Of a DNA stretch of 64,000 nt, positions 8,601 through 17,872 are shown piece after piece. Location: the NCBI RefSeq assembly GCF_025527015.1, contig NZ_JAODIM010000043.1:1452879-1516878 (forward strand). The letters are read 5' to 3'. Origin of the DNA: Winslowiella arboricola. Lineage in GTDB: Bacteria; Pseudomonadota; Gammaproteobacteria; Enterobacterales; Enterobacteriaceae. The translations under genes were made by a program, and so were the position numbers. The notes beneath the pieces were generated by a model. The model was given only the letters and a program-made list of their open reading frames with translations, was not told the origin of the DNA and searched no databases. The first letter of the stretch is position 1, and each line of letters starts with the position of its first letter.

Positions 8601-9332
8601 ATGGCCGTTTATAGCATCGGCGAAGTCGCTGAACGTTGTGGTATCAACCCGGTAACGCTACGTGCATGGCAGCGTCGTTATGGTTTATTAAAACCACAGC
8701 GGTCGGAGGGAGGTCATCGTCAGTTTGATGATGAGGATATCCGCCGTATTGAAGAAATCAAACGCTGGGTAGAAAGCGGCGTGCCGGTGGGCAAAGTGAA
8801 AGCGCTGCTGGAGGGTGAAAATGTCCATGCCCATGATGGCTGGATGATCTTGCAGGATGAGTTAATGCTGGTGCTGCGTAGCGTACGCCCATCCAAATTG
8901 CGCGTGAAAATTGCCACTATGGGTCGCGAAAACCCATCAGATGCGCTAATAGATAATGTGATTATACCGGTTCGTCAGCGTCTGGGTTTAGATCAGGCTA
9001 CGGCGAAAGCCATGAGTAGTCTGCTGGATGGCGCGCTCATCGACTATGCTGCCTTTTGCCTGACAGGATCACGTAAAAAGGCCGGCAAAGATGCACTACT
9101 GATTGGCTGGGGAACCGAGGATCGCACCCGGCTCTGGCTGGAAGGATGGCGCTTATCACAGCACGGCTGGCGTGTTGATGTATTAGCAGAACCACTGGAT
9201 ACCCTGCGCCCGGAACTGTTTCCTGGTCAGCATCTGTTCCTGTGGACCGGTAAAAAACTCACGCGCGGTCAGCAGGAACAGATCGCGCACTGGCAGGAGC
9301 AAGGGTTCTCCATTAATCCCCTTAGCGGTTAA
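8601..9332 (+). CDS. mlrA: MlrA, MerR-type regulator heading a lipid operon
   Basis: 243 residues. The first ~70 form a MerR winged-helix DNA-binding domain ([31 protein letters not shown]), nearly identical there to E. coli MlrA (YehV), which activates csgD and so curli. The C-terminal region ([32 protein letters not shown]) also matches MlrA and is a B12-domain-like fold without an obvious cobalamin histidine motif. A downstream gene begins 18 bp later in the same direction and the run continues for 5.5 kb, so here mlrA appears to be the first gene of an operon of lipid genes. Confidence 0.92.
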   Translation: MAVYSIGEVAERCGINPVTLRAWQRRYGLLKPQRSEGGHRQFDDEDIRRIEEIKRWVESGVPVGKVKALLEGENVHAHDGWMILQDELMLVLRSVRPSKLRVKIATMGRENPSDALIDNVIIPVRQRLGLDQATAKAMSSLLDGALIDYAAFCLTGSRKKAGKDALLIGWGTEDRTRLWLEGWRLSQHGWRVDVLAEPLDTLRPELFPGQHLFLWTGKKLTRGQQEQIAHWQEQGFSINPLSG

Positions 9333-9350
9333 AGCAGTTTAGGGATAATT

Positions 9351-9788
9351 ATGCAGCATGCACAACAGGTTACACTGAATAGCCTGGTGGCGTTTTACCA
9401 GAATATGCAGGCAGGACAACTTAGCCAACTGGCTGAGATTTACCATCAGGATATGCTGCTGGTCGATCCCGTGGGCCAGCATCACGGGCTCGAAGCCCTG
9501 GAACGCTATTTTGCTTCACTACTGAAAAACTTGCGCTATTGCCGTTTTGAAGTGACGCACCAGCACTATTTTGACCAGTGTGCATTGCTGTTATGGCGGA
9601 TGGAATATGCGCATCCGGCGCTGCAAAAAGGCGCGCCGCTGTCGCTGGAAGGCAGCAGTTATCTGACGTTTCGCAACGAGCGCATTCACTTTCAGCGCGA
9701 TTATTATGACCTCGGCGAAATGCTGTATGAAAAAGTGCCGCTGCTGGGACGCGTGATAGGCGCCCTGAAAAGGAGGCTGAAATCATGA
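9351..9788 (+). CDS. NTF2/SnoaL-like protein
   Basis: 145 residues with the pattern of nuclear transport factor 2-like cone folds (LVAFYQNMQAGQLSQLAEIY, DPVGQHHGLEALERYFA). Members are small-molecule isomerases, cyclases or binding proteins; no catalytic residues can be assigned. It overlaps the next SDR gene by 4 bp (ATGA). The combination NTF2-like, SDR, FAD oxidoreductase, DUF1365 and cyclopropane-synthase-like is a recurring cluster in proteobacteria, often tied to singlet-oxygen or light responses. Confidence 0.85.
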   Translation: MQHAQQVTLNSLVAFYQNMQAGQLSQLAEIYHQDMLLVDPVGQHHGLEALERYFASLLKNLRYCRFEVTHQHYFDQCALLLWRMEYAHPALQKGAPLSLEGSSYLTFRNERIHFQRDYYDLGEMLYEKVPLLGRVIGALKRRLKS

Positions 9789-10501
9789 AAAGCGTGCTGA
9801 TTACCGGCGCAAGTTCAGGAATCGGCTTTCAGCTGGCGTGCGATTATGCCGCCGACGGCTGGGCGGTTATCGCCTGCGGTCGTGACCGCGAAAAACTGCA
9901 ACAGCTGCACAGCCATGCGGCTGACATCACTCTCTGCGTATTCGATATCACCGATTTGGCTGACACGCGTGCGGCGCTGGCCGGTAAAAACGCCGGGCTG
10001 GTGATCCTGTGTGCCGGCACTTGTGAGTATCTCAATAATGGAGTGGTCGATGCCGAAATGGTCCATCGGGTGATGAGCACCAATTTCAGTGGCCCGGTTA
10101 ATTGCCTTGATGCCCTGCTGCCTCAGCTGCTGCCGCAGAGCCGGGTGGCGCTGGTCGGCTCTACCGCCAGTCTGGTGCCACTGCCGCGCGCGGAAGCCTA
10201 TGGTGCGTCCAAAGCAGCGCTCGCTTACTTTGCCCGCAGTCTGGCACAGGATTTAACCCGGCAGCAGATCCATATTTCGCTGGTATTACCGGGGTTTGTC
10301 GATACGCCGCTCACCGCTCGCAACGATTTTAGTATGCCAATGAAAATCAGCGTGGAACAGGCTTCAGCTTTTATTCGTCGTGGTCTGGCGCGGGGCAAGC
10401 GGGAAGTGGTTTTCCCACCGCTGTTCGCCCTGCTGCTGCGTCTGATTTCGCGCTTACCCCAGTCGTGGCAGCGACTTTTAACCCAGCAGATAGCGAGGTA
10501 G
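9785..10501 (+). CDS. short-chain dehydrogenase/reductase
   Basis: 238 residues, classical SDR fold: nucleotide-binding TGASSGIG (7-14), catalytic Y139 and K143 in YGASK, and a serine in VALVGSTAS. A C-terminal hydrophobic stretch (FPPLFALLLRLISRLP) may associate with the membrane, which fits a lipid substrate. Translationally coupled to the NTF2-like gene, with a GGAGG ribosome site inside that gene's end. Confidence 0.9.
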   Translation: MKSVLITGASSGIGFQLACDYAADGWAVIACGRDREKLQQLHSHAADITLCVFDITDLADTRAALAGKNAGLVILCAGTCEYLNNGVVDAEMVHRVMSTNFSGPVNCLDALLPQLLPQSRVALVGSTASLVPLPRAEAYGASKAALAYFARSLAQDLTRQQIHISLVLPGFVDTPLTARNDFSMPMKISVEQASAFIRRGLARGKREVVFPPLFALLLRLISRLPQSWQRLLTQQIAR

Positions 10502-10505
10502 TTTT

Positions 10506-11771
10506 GTGAAGATTGCCATTATCGGCAGCGGCATTGCCGGGCTTAGTTGCGCCTGGAAACTGGCTGAACGCGCCGATGTGCAGCTGTTTGAGGCTTCAGC
10601 CACGCCGGGCGGTCATACCGCTACCATCGACGTCGAGCTGGAAGGTAAAAGCTGGGCGATCGACACCGGTTTTATTGTATTTAATGACCGCACCTACCCA
10701 AGGTTTCTCTCACTGCTGGCGGAACTGGGCATGGAAAGCCAGAAAACCGAGATGAGCTTTTCCGTCAGTAATCGTCGCAGTGGGCTCGAATATAACGGCC
10801 ACTCATTGAACAGTCTGTTCGCCCAGCGCAGCAACCTGTTCAGACCGAAATTCCTGCGTTTTATCGGCGAGATTATGCGTTTTAATAAGCGCGCAAAGCT
10901 GTGGCTCCAGCAGCAAAATAATGATGAAACGTTGAATGACTTTCTCAACAGCCAGGGATTCAGCAACTTTTTTGCCCAGCACTATATTCTGCCGATGGGG
11001 GCAGCGATCTGGTCAACATCGCTGGCTGAAATGCGCAATATGCCTTTGTCGCTGTTTCTGCATTTTTTTAACCATCACGGTTTACTGGATGTGGTTAACC
11101 GGCCGCAGTGGTATGTGATCCCGGGTGGCTCGCGCCAGTATGTTCGCCGCCTGCTGGCGCTGCTGGAGAATAAGCTGCAACTGCATCTGAACACGCCAGT
11201 GCTCGCCGTAGAGCGTGATGCAGAGGGTGTCACAGTATCCACTGCTAACGGCAACCAGCGGTTTGATCAGGTGATTTTTGCCAGCCACTGCGACCAGACG
11301 CTACAGATGCTGCCGGACGCCACAGCGGAAGAGCAGATCATGCTGTCCGGGGTGCCTTACAGCGCCAATGAGGTGGTGGTGCATACCGACACCTCCATGC
11401 TTCCCAACAACCGCCGCTCATGGGCCAGCTGGAATTATCATCTCGATGATACGCAAAACGGTGATGAGCTGTTAGGCGCCAGCGTGACTTACAACATGAA
11501 CCGCTTGCAGGGCATTAATTCCCCGCACACATTCTGCGTTTCGCTCAATCCGACGCGGCCGATTGATGCCAGCAAAGTGCTGGGTAAATATTACTATCAC
11601 CATCCGCAATTTAGTGCGCAAAGCCTGATTACGCAGCAGCAGCGCCTGCTGCTGAACGGCCAGCGGCGCAGCTGGTTTTGCGGCGCCTGGAGTTATAACG
11701 GCTTTCATGAAGATGGCATCCGCAGTGCGCTGGACGTAGTCGCTGGCATGGAACAGGCGGCGCTGTTATGA
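10506..11771 (+). CDS. FAD-dependent oxidoreductase of the amine-oxidase/desaturase type
   Basis: 421 residues. The dinucleotide-binding motif GSGIAGLS starts at G7, followed by the second FAD motif (ATPGGHTATIDVELEGK, DTGFIVFNDRTYP). Family members are often annotated NAD/FAD-binding or amine oxidase, and homologues beside cyclopropane-synthase-like genes have been linked to fatty-acid modification. The start is GTG at 10506, four bases after the SDR stop. It overlaps the DUF1365 gene by 4 bp. Confidence 0.9.
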   Translation: MKIAIIGSGIAGLSCAWKLAERADVQLFEASATPGGHTATIDVELEGKSWAIDTGFIVFNDRTYPRFLSLLAELGMESQKTEMSFSVSNRRSGLEYNGHSLNSLFAQRSNLFRPKFLRFIGEIMRFNKRAKLWLQQQNNDETLNDFLNSQGFSNFFAQHYILPMGAAIWSTSLAEMRNMPLSLFLHFFNHHGLLDVVNRPQWYVIPGGSRQYVRRLLALLENKLQLHLNTPVLAVERDAEGVTVSTANGNQRFDQVIFASHCDQTLQMLPDATAEEQIMLSGVPYSANEVVVHTDTSMLPNNRRSWASWNYHLDDTQNGDELLGASVTYNMNRLQGINSPHTFCVSLNPTRPIDASKVLGKYYYHHPQFSAQSLITQQQRLLLNGQRRSWFCGAWSYNGFHEDGIRSALDVVAGMEQAALL

Positions 11772-12481
11772 ACAGTACCCTCTACAGTGGCCATGTGCGC
11801 CACCGGCGTTTTACGCCCATCGAACATCAGTTCAGCTATCGCATCTTTATGCCGCTGATCGACCTTGATGAGCTGCCGCTGTTGTCACAAGTGGGGATCC
11901 GCCTCGGACGTTTCTCCCCCGCCTCGTTTTATCCTGAGGATTATCTCGGCGGCGGTGATATTAAAACCCGCGCCCAGCAGCGCATCGCCGAGCTGACCGG
12001 AGACCATCTGACTGGTCGCGTAATGCTGCTGTGTCAGCTGCGCTATCTTGGCTGCTCGTTTAATCCGGTCAATTTTTACTACCTCTATGATCAGCACGAC
12101 CAGCTGCGCTGGATGCTGGCGGAGGTGCGTAATACGCCGTGGAATGAGCGCCATACCTATGCGGTCAATCCCGACGGCAGTGAGACCACTGACAAAGCCT
12201 TTCATGTCTCGCCGTTTAACCCCATGGAGATGGTTTATCACTGGCGGCTGTCACCGCCAGCAAAATCGCTCTCCGTGCATATTGAAAATCACCGCAGCGG
12301 GCGGGAGTTCGACGCGACGCTGCATCTGCGCCAGCAGCCATTGACGCGACGCACTCTGCGCCACCATTTGTGGCGGTTTCCCTTGATAACGCTGCGTACC
12401 GCGCTGGCCATTTACTGGCAGGCTTTCAGGTTATGGCGCAAAGGCGCAACGCTGCATCCCCATCCGAAGTCGGAGAAATAG
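11768..12481 (+). CDS. DUF1365 family protein
   Basis: 237 residues with the DUF1365 signature: N-terminal YSGHVRHRRFTPIEHQFSYR, the NPVNFYYLYD segment, an EVRNTPWNERHTYAV segment and KAFHVSPFNPM. The function is not known with certainty. The gene almost always sits next to the FAD oxidoreductase and the cyclopropane synthase-like methyltransferase, as here, with ATGA coupling upstream and a 3-bp gap downstream. A role in the same fatty-acid modification pathway is inferred. Confidence 0.92.
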   Translation: MNSTLYSGHVRHRRFTPIEHQFSYRIFMPLIDLDELPLLSQVGIRLGRFSPASFYPEDYLGGGDIKTRAQQRIAELTGDHLTGRVMLLCQLRYLGCSFNPVNFYYLYDQHDQLRWMLAEVRNTPWNERHTYAVNPDGSETTDKAFHVSPFNPMEMVYHWRLSPPAKSLSVHIENHRSGREFDATLHLRQQPLTRRTLRHHLWRFPLITLRTALAIYWQAFRLWRKGATLHPHPKSEK

Positions 12482-12484
12482 ACC

Positions 12485-13714
12485 ATGTGCATCTCTGAAG
12501 TTAGCTTTACGCACGGCAATAAACCCGGCAAGCGACTCTCCGCCTCACGTCGCGTGATTTTTGCGCTGTTAAACCACATTCGCGGCGCCGGGTTACGCAT
12601 TTCAGATCCGCATCTGGGAGAGCAGTTTTTTGGCGATCCCCAGGCCGAGCTACAGGCGGAAGTGCAGGTTAAGCATACCCGGGCATATCGCCGCGTATTG
12701 CTTGGCGGCAGCATTGCGGCAGCGGAAAGCTATATGGACGATGACTGGGATACACCGGATCTGACCGCGGTGATTCAGACACTGGCGCTGAATATGGCGG
12801 TAATGGATAAACTGGAAACGCGCTTAAGCTGGCTCACTGTCCCGGTTAACAAACTGATTCACGCCTTACGACGTAACAGCGTGCGTCAGGCGAAACGCAA
12901 TATCGCCGCTCATTACGATCTCGGCAACGACTTCTATCGCGCGTTTCTCGATCAATCGATGCAGTACTCCAGCGCCTGGTTTCACGACCACAGCACCACG
13001 CTGGAACAGGCGCAGGACGCGAAATTACGCCGCCTTTGCGTCAAGCTGGCGCTGCGCCCTGGCGATCACTTACTGGAGATTGGCACCGGCTGGGGCGCGC
13101 TGGCGGAATTTGCTGCCCGTGAATACGGTTGCCGGGTGACCACGACCACCATCTCGCGCGAGCAGTATCAGTTTGCCCGCCAGCGTATTGAGCAGGCCGG
13201 ACTGAGCGATCGGGTCACGGTGCTGTGTGAAGATTACCGCAATCTGCAGGGCCAGTATGACAAGCTGGTATCGGTAGAGATGATTGAAGCCGTAGGTCGC
13301 CGCTATATTCCGCTGTTTGTCCAGCGTTGTCAGGAGCTGGTGAAGCCGGGTGGCCGCATGGTATTGCAGGCGATAACCATCAGCGAAGCACGCTACGGCA
13401 GTTACGCCAAAGGGGTTGATTTTATTCAACGCTACATCTTTCCCGGTGGTTTTTTACCCTCCGTCACCCTGCTGCAACAGACGATGAGCGAGGTCAGCGA
13501 CTACGTGGTGCAGGATGTGTTTGAGATGGGCAACGACTACGCCAGAACGCTGCGTGAATGGCGCCTGCGTTTTGACCACGCCTGGCCGCAGCTGGAAAGC
13601 AACCAGTTTGATGAGCGTTTTCGCCGCATGTGGCTGTTTTATCTCTGCTACTGCGAAGCGGGCTTTATGGCACGCACCATTGGCACTGTGCAGCTGACTG
13701 CCGCACGCGCATGA
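12485..13714 (+). CDS. cyclopropane-fatty-acid synthase-like methyltransferase
   Basis: 409 residues (E. coli Cfa has 382). Family motifs are HYDLGNDFY (143-151), the SAM-binding EIGTGWG (198-204), SVEMIEAVG, FIQRYIFPGG and a C-terminal LCYCEAGF containing a catalytic-type cysteine. The enzyme transfers a methylene or methyl group from SAM to the double bond of phospholipid acyl chains. In this gene context it may make a methylated or furan-type fatty acid rather than a plain cyclopropane (inference). Confidence 0.93.
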   Translation: MCISEVSFTHGNKPGKRLSASRRVIFALLNHIRGAGLRISDPHLGEQFFGDPQAELQAEVQVKHTRAYRRVLLGGSIAAAESYMDDDWDTPDLTAVIQTLALNMAVMDKLETRLSWLTVPVNKLIHALRRNSVRQAKRNIAAHYDLGNDFYRAFLDQSMQYSSAWFHDHSTTLEQAQDAKLRRLCVKLALRPGDHLLEIGTGWGALAEFAAREYGCRVTTTTISREQYQFARQRIEQAGLSDRVTVLCEDYRNLQGQYDKLVSVEMIEAVGRRYIPLFVQRCQELVKPGGRMVLQAITISEARYGSYAKGVDFIQRYIFPGGFLPSVTLLQQTMSEVSDYVVQDVFEMGNDYARTLREWRLRFDHAWPQLESNQFDERFRRMWLFYLCYCEAGFMARTIGTVQLTAARA

Positions 13715-14190
13715 AAAACTGGCGCTTCTGGCTGCTGACCCTCGGCTTCGACGCTTACTGGGCGCTGGCCGTCGGCCTGCGGGAGCGTGGCGAACTGATC
13801 GCCGCGGCGATTGCTGTGCTGGCGCTGCTGCTGTCGCCCAATGGCAGCCGCTGGCCGCTGTTAACGCTGGCGATCCTCGGCATTGCCCTCGACAGCCTGT
13901 GGCTGGCGCTTGATCTGTTTCACTTTAGCGGCAGTCACTGGCTGCCGCTGTGGATGCTGTCGTTATGGCTGGCCTTTGCCTGCTGGTGGCGAACGCTGAT
14001 GGCGACGCTGAAATTGCCTGTCAGCGGGCTGATCGCGCTGGGCGCTATCGGCGGGCCGTTAAGTTATCTGATTGGTGCCCAGCTCGGCGCGATGCAGTTG
14101 CAACGCAGCGCCGCGCTGGTTTACCCGTTGCTGGCCTGTGGCTGGGCGATCTATCTGCCGCTAACAGGCTGGATATTGCGGAACCGATAG
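13711..14190 (+). CDS. DUF2878 inner-membrane protein
   Basis: 159 residues, very hydrophobic, with five or six likely transmembrane segments and little polar loop. The start at 13711 was chosen because ATG overlaps the preceding TGA as ATGA; an earlier in-frame start lies inside the methyltransferase gene. DUF2878 proteins accompany this lipid cluster in many gammaproteobacteria. Role unknown. Confidence 0.85.
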   Translation: MKNWRFWLLTLGFDAYWALAVGLRERGELIAAAIAVLALLLSPNGSRWPLLTLAILGIALDSLWLALDLFHFSGSHWLPLWMLSLWLAFACWWRTLMATLKLPVSGLIALGAIGGPLSYLIGAQLGAMQLQRSAALVYPLLACGWAIYLPLTGWILRNR

Positions 14191-14261
14191 CATAAAAAGC
14201 GGGCTGTCAGCGCAACACAAGTACCCTGAAATCCGTCAGGGTCTGACTGAAGGAGTCTGAT

Positions 14262-14795
14262 ATGTGGAAAGCACTCTGTCTGGGACTATGCCTGGTGATC
14301 AGCGGCTGCGGCAGCAGTATTGATGAATATCAGTCCGCCACACCGAAGATCGATATCTTCCGCTATTTTGACGGTCAGTCGCGCGCCTGGGGGATGATGC
14401 AGGATTTCAGTGGCAAACAGATTCGACGTTTTGAAGTCACCATTCGCGGTGAGGTGCTGGGCGACACCCTGACCCTGCATGAGCAGTTTGCCTGGGATGA
14501 TGGCGAGAAGCAGACGCGCGTCTGGCAGATTCGCCGTCTGCAGGATGGCAGTTATGTCGGCACGGCAAACGATATTATTGGTCGCGCCATCGGCCATACG
14601 GCGGGCAACGCCTTTAACTGGCGCTATCAGATGGAGGTGAAAACCGACTCCTCCAGCTACCGTCTGAACTTTGATGACTGGATCTGGCAGCAGGATGAAC
14701 GCCATTTACTCAACGTCACCTCGCTGAAAAAATTTGGCATCGAAGTGGCGCGCGTGACGATTTTTTTCAATAAAGAAGCGGATGACGTGAAATAA
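14262..14795 (+). CDS. DUF3833 lipoprotein
   Basis: 177 residues with a lipoprotein signal: short hydrophobic stretch and lipobox ISGC with the acylated cysteine at C16. The rest is a soluble beta-rich domain (IDIFRYFDGQSRAWGMMQDF). DUF3833 proteins are regular members of the cluster with Cfa-like, DUF1365 and DUF2878. The start is preceded by AAGGAG at 14250-14255. A 71-bp gap with a small hairpin (14223-14242) separates it from DUF2878, so it may have its own promoter or attenuation. Confidence 0.9.
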   Translation: MWKALCLGLCLVISGCGSSIDEYQSATPKIDIFRYFDGQSRAWGMMQDFSGKQIRRFEVTIRGEVLGDTLTLHEQFAWDDGEKQTRVWQIRRLQDGSYVGTANDIIGRAIGHTAGNAFNWRYQMEVKTDSSSYRLNFDDWIWQQDERHLLNVTSLKKFGIEVARVTIFFNKEADDVK

Positions 14796-14818
14796 AAACC
14801 CTTTAATCGTCTATGCTG

Positions 14819-14856
14819 AGAGGGCGGATCGCGCTATGATCCGCCCTCTTTTTTTT
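14819..14856 (+). terminator. strong intrinsic terminator ending the mlrA operon
   Basis: AGAGGGCGGATC (14819-14830) pairs perfectly with GATCCGCCCTCT (14838-14849) around a 7-nt loop and is followed by an unbroken T run to 14856. It marks the end of the operon that begins at mlrA. Confidence 0.95.
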
Positions 14857-14872
14857 GTTAAAAGGCACGGTA

Positions 14873-14980
14873 ATGAACCTGCAAAAAGTTGCGATTATCT
14901 CTGGCTTCCTGGTTTTGGCTATCGGCGGCGTTGGCGGCCTGATGCTGGTGGGCTACGCCATTATTCTGCATGCTTCTTAA
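14873..14980 (+). CDS. yohO: YohO, 35-residue membrane protein (UPF0387)
   Basis: 35 residues, [14 protein letters not shown]... with a glycine-rich hydrophobic core [11 protein letters not shown]. It aligns along its length with E. coli YohO, also 35 residues and also next to yehW, with core GGIGGVMLAGY. One transmembrane segment fills most of the protein. Function unknown. An AAGG lies upstream. Its last 20 bp overlap the converging end of yehW, so both reading frames share DNA there. Confidence 0.88.
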   Translation: MNLQKVAIISGFLVLAIGGVGGLMLVGYAIILHAS

Positions 14981-15695
14981 GTCGCTGCAGTAGCCGTTCA
15001 AACACTCTGTCAGTGAGAATGGCCAGCAGGGCCACCAGCAACGCGCCCTGAATTATATAGGCGGTATTAAAGCCGCTGAGACCGATAATCACCGGTGAGC
15101 CAAGGGTTTTGGCGCCAACCGTTGAGGCAATGGCCGCAGTGCCGATATTAATGATCACCGAGGTGCGCACGCCAGCGAGGATCACCGGCGCCGCCAGCGG
15201 CAGCTCCACTTTGCATAAGATCTGCCATGCGCTCATACCTGTCCCTTCGGCAATCTCCCGCACACTGGCTGGCACCGCACTGATCCCGGCCAGCGTGCCC
15301 TGCAAAATCGGCAACAGTCCATATAACAGCAGCGCAATAATCGCCGGTCGATCGCCAAATCCCATCACCGGCACTGCAATCGCCAGCACCGCCACCGGCG
15401 GAAAGGTTTGTCCGGCCGCCACCAGCGTCTCGACCAGCGAACGAAACTCGCGTCCGGCGCCGCGCGTCACCAGAATCGCGGCGCCCACGCCCAGCAGCGT
15501 CGCCAGCAGGCTGGAGATCGCCACCAGTTCAATATGCGCCAGCGCCAGCCGGGCAAAGCTGTCCTGCTGATACAGCGGCCGCTCCAGCTGCGGAAACCAG
15601 TAAGCAAACAGTTCACCACTGTGTGGCAGCGCCAGCAGCAGCGCAATAAATAACAGCAACAGCCACAGCAGCGGATCGCGCAACCAGCGCATCAT
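14961..15695 (-). CDS. yehW: YehW, osmoprotectant ABC transporter permease
   Basis: 244 residues, inner-membrane permease of the OpuAB/ProW type with about five or six transmembrane segments and the EAA-like motif ([20 protein letters not shown]) that contacts the ATPase. With YehX, YehY and OsmF it forms the glycine-betaine-type importer known in E. coli as low affinity and stationary-phase/osmotically induced. It overlaps yehX by 4 bp (ATGA). Confidence 0.95.
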   Translation of the reverse strand: MMRWLRDPLLWLLLLFIALLLALPHSGELFAYWFPQLERPLYQQDSFARLALAHIELVAISSLLATLLGVGAAILVTRGAGREFRSLVETLVAAGQTFPPVAVLAIAVPVMGFGDRPAIIALLLYGLLPILQGTLAGISAVPASVREIAEGTGMSAWQILCKVELPLAAPVILAGVRTSVIINIGTAAIASTVGAKTLGSPVIIGLSGFNTAYIIQGALLVALLAILTDRVFERLLQRLKKHAE

Positions 15696-16627
15696 ATCTC
15701 CTCCCGCTGACGCAGCAGATCGATAAAATGCAGCACGCCCAGTGGCTTTTGCTGCTGATCCACGACCGGTAACTTATCGGTCTGACGGGCAATAAACAGC
15801 GAAAGCGCCTCTCGCAGGCTGATATCGGCTGCCACCGGTTCCGCCTCCAGCCACTCACCGCGTCTGGCGGCGGCGCCAGCATTGCCCAGCGACAGCAGGC
15901 GTACGCCCAGCTCGCTACGACCAAAGAAATCGCGTACAAAAGCAGTGGCCGGACGGGTTAACAACTCAACCGGCGTGCCCTGCTGGATCACGCGTCCACC
16001 ATCCATCAGCACAATTTTATCCGCCAGCGCCAGCGCTTCATCAATATCGTGCGTTACCAGCACGATGGTGCGTCCCGACAGCTGATGAATGCGGATAATC
16101 TCCTGCTGTAGCGCAGCCCGGGTGACGGGATCGAGCGCACCAAACGGCTCGTCCATCAGCAGCACTTCCGGGTCGGCCGCCAGCGCACGCGCCACCCCCA
16201 CCCGCTGCTGCTGACCACCCGAAAGCTGATGCGGATAACGCTGGCGGAATTCGTTATCCAGATTCAGCAAGGCCAGCAATTCGCTCACCCGCTCACGGAT
16301 ACGTGCTTTTGGCCAGTTAAGCAGCGACGGCACGGTGGCGATATTTTTCTCCACTGTCCAGTGCGGAAACAGGCCAATCGACTGAATGGCGTACCCCATG
16401 CGACGTCGCAGATCCTGCGGATTAAAACTGCGGATCTCCTCACCGGCAAAACGAATAGTGCCTTCATCGTGCTCAATCAGCCGGTTAATCATTTTCAGGG
16501 TGGTGGACTTGCCCGAGCCGGAGGTGCCAATCAGCACGGTAAACTCGCCCTCAGCAATATTCAGGGTTAAGTCACTGACCGCCGCACTGCCATTAAAATA
16601 TTTACTCACCTGGTTAAAATGGATCAT
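15692..16627 (-). CDS. yehX: YehX, osmoprotectant ABC transporter ATPase
   Basis: 311 residues. Walker A is GTSGSGKST (34-42), signature LSGGQQQRV, Walker B VLLMDEPF, and switch histidine in VTHDIDEA. After the ATPase domain, residues ~255-305 form a CBS-like regulatory region ([19 protein letters not shown]), which in OpuA-type importers senses ionic strength. Coupled to both neighbours by ATGA overlaps. Confidence 0.96.
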   Translation of the reverse strand: MIHFNQVSKYFNGSAAVSDLTLNIAEGEFTVLIGTSGSGKSTTLKMINRLIEHDEGTIRFAGEEIRSFNPQDLRRRMGYAIQSIGLFPHWTVEKNIATVPSLLNWPKARIRERVSELLALLNLDNEFRQRYPHQLSGGQQQRVGVARALAADPEVLLMDEPFGALDPVTRAALQQEIIRIHQLSGRTIVLVTHDIDEALALADKIVLMDGGRVIQQGTPVELLTRPATAFVRDFFGRSELGVRLLSLGNAGAAARRGEWLEAEPVAADISLREALSLFIARQTDKLPVVDQQQKPLGVLHFIDLLRQREEI

Positions 16628-17784
16628 CGGCGTTCGGCCTCCAGCAGCGAAATCACAAATTTAAACAACGCATCGACCACTACCGCCATAGCAATCACCG
16701 GGATCACTCCAAGCAGCACCAGTTCCAGCGCACTACTCAGTAAGCCCTGAAAGATAATCGCGCCAAAACCGCCGGCGCCGATTAGCGCGGCAATCACCGC
16801 TATACCGACAGTTTGCACCGCCACCACCCGCAGGCCGCTCAGCATCACCGGCAAGGCCAGCGGCGCTTCCGCATGCCAGAACACCTGCATACGCGTCATA
16901 CCCATGCCTCTGGCGGTCTCAATCACTCCGGCAGGCACCTGCTGCAAGCCGGCAACCACACTGCGTACCAGCGGCAACAACGCATACAGCACTAAGGCAA
17001 TCAGCGCTGGCGCCATACCGATGCCGCTGATACCGATGTCCGCCAGCAACGGAAAGCTTTTGGCGAGTCCCGCCAGCGGCGCAATCAGCAGGCCAAACAG
17101 CGCTACCGATGGCACGGTCTGAATAATATTCAGCAGCGCAAACACCGATGACTGCCAACGCGGCTGGCGGTAACAGAGCAGCCCAAGTGGCAGTCCCAGC
17201 AACAATGTCGGCAGCAGCGTACTGAGCAGCAATAGCAGATGACGCGACAGCGCCTGATCAAATACCTCCCGGCGATTAACATACTCTTTTAACAGCGCCA
17301 GCTGATCGAGCTGACCGAGCAGCAGCAGAGCAATTACCGGCAGCCACATCTGGGCATTCAGCAACAGCCGCCAGAAGGCGCTGCGGGTGGCGCGCGCCAG
17401 CGCGTCGGCGGCGATTAACAGACAGAGCGCCGCCGCCAGCCACAGACCGCTGCCAAATGAGGTGCGTGCCAGCGGACTGCCCTGCTGCGCCAGCGTTGTC
17501 GCCTGGTGGCCACTAAACGCCACCAACAGGGTAAGCAGAATTTCACTGAGGATCACCACCAGCGCCAGATTGCCGCGCGTCACCGGACGCCAGGCCAGCA
17601 GTAATAACAGCAGCAACGGCAGCAGCAGCAGACTATTCACGCCGTCCAGCAGCGACCATAGCGTTAGCGGCTGACCAGAAACCAGGCGATTAGCAGCATA
17701 AGTCAGGAAAGGTAGCGTGCTGATGGCAATCAGCATCAGCAGCGTCAGAACCAGCAACACGCGGTTATACAGTGTGATTCGCAA
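16624..17784 (-). CDS. yehY: YehY, osmoprotectant ABC transporter permease
   Basis: 386 residues, the larger permease of the system. The N-terminal half adds several transmembrane helices not present in YehW; the C-terminal half carries the conserved permease core and the EAA-like motif (ARGMGMTRMQVFWHAEAPLA). Length matches E. coli YehY (~385). It lies 88 bp downstream of the binding-protein gene and overlaps yehX by 4 bp. Confidence 0.95.
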   Translation of the reverse strand: MRITLYNRVLLVLTLLMLIAISTLPFLTYAANRLVSGQPLTLWSLLDGVNSLLLLPLLLLLLLAWRPVTRGNLALVVILSEILLTLLVAFSGHQATTLAQQGSPLARTSFGSGLWLAAALCLLIAADALARATRSAFWRLLLNAQMWLPVIALLLLGQLDQLALLKEYVNRREVFDQALSRHLLLLLSTLLPTLLLGLPLGLLCYRQPRWQSSVFALLNIIQTVPSVALFGLLIAPLAGLAKSFPLLADIGISGIGMAPALIALVLYALLPLVRSVVAGLQQVPAGVIETARGMGMTRMQVFWHAEAPLALPVMLSGLRVVAVQTVGIAVIAALIGAGGFGAIIFQGLLSSALELVLLGVIPVIAMAVVVDALFKFVISLLEAERR

Positions 17785-17872
17785 AATGACTCCGTTCAGC
17801 CAGCGGTTCGGCGCCCGTCTGGTTCAGATGGCTGACGTGCAGGCGCCGTGATAACGACGTCTGCACGGCGAC

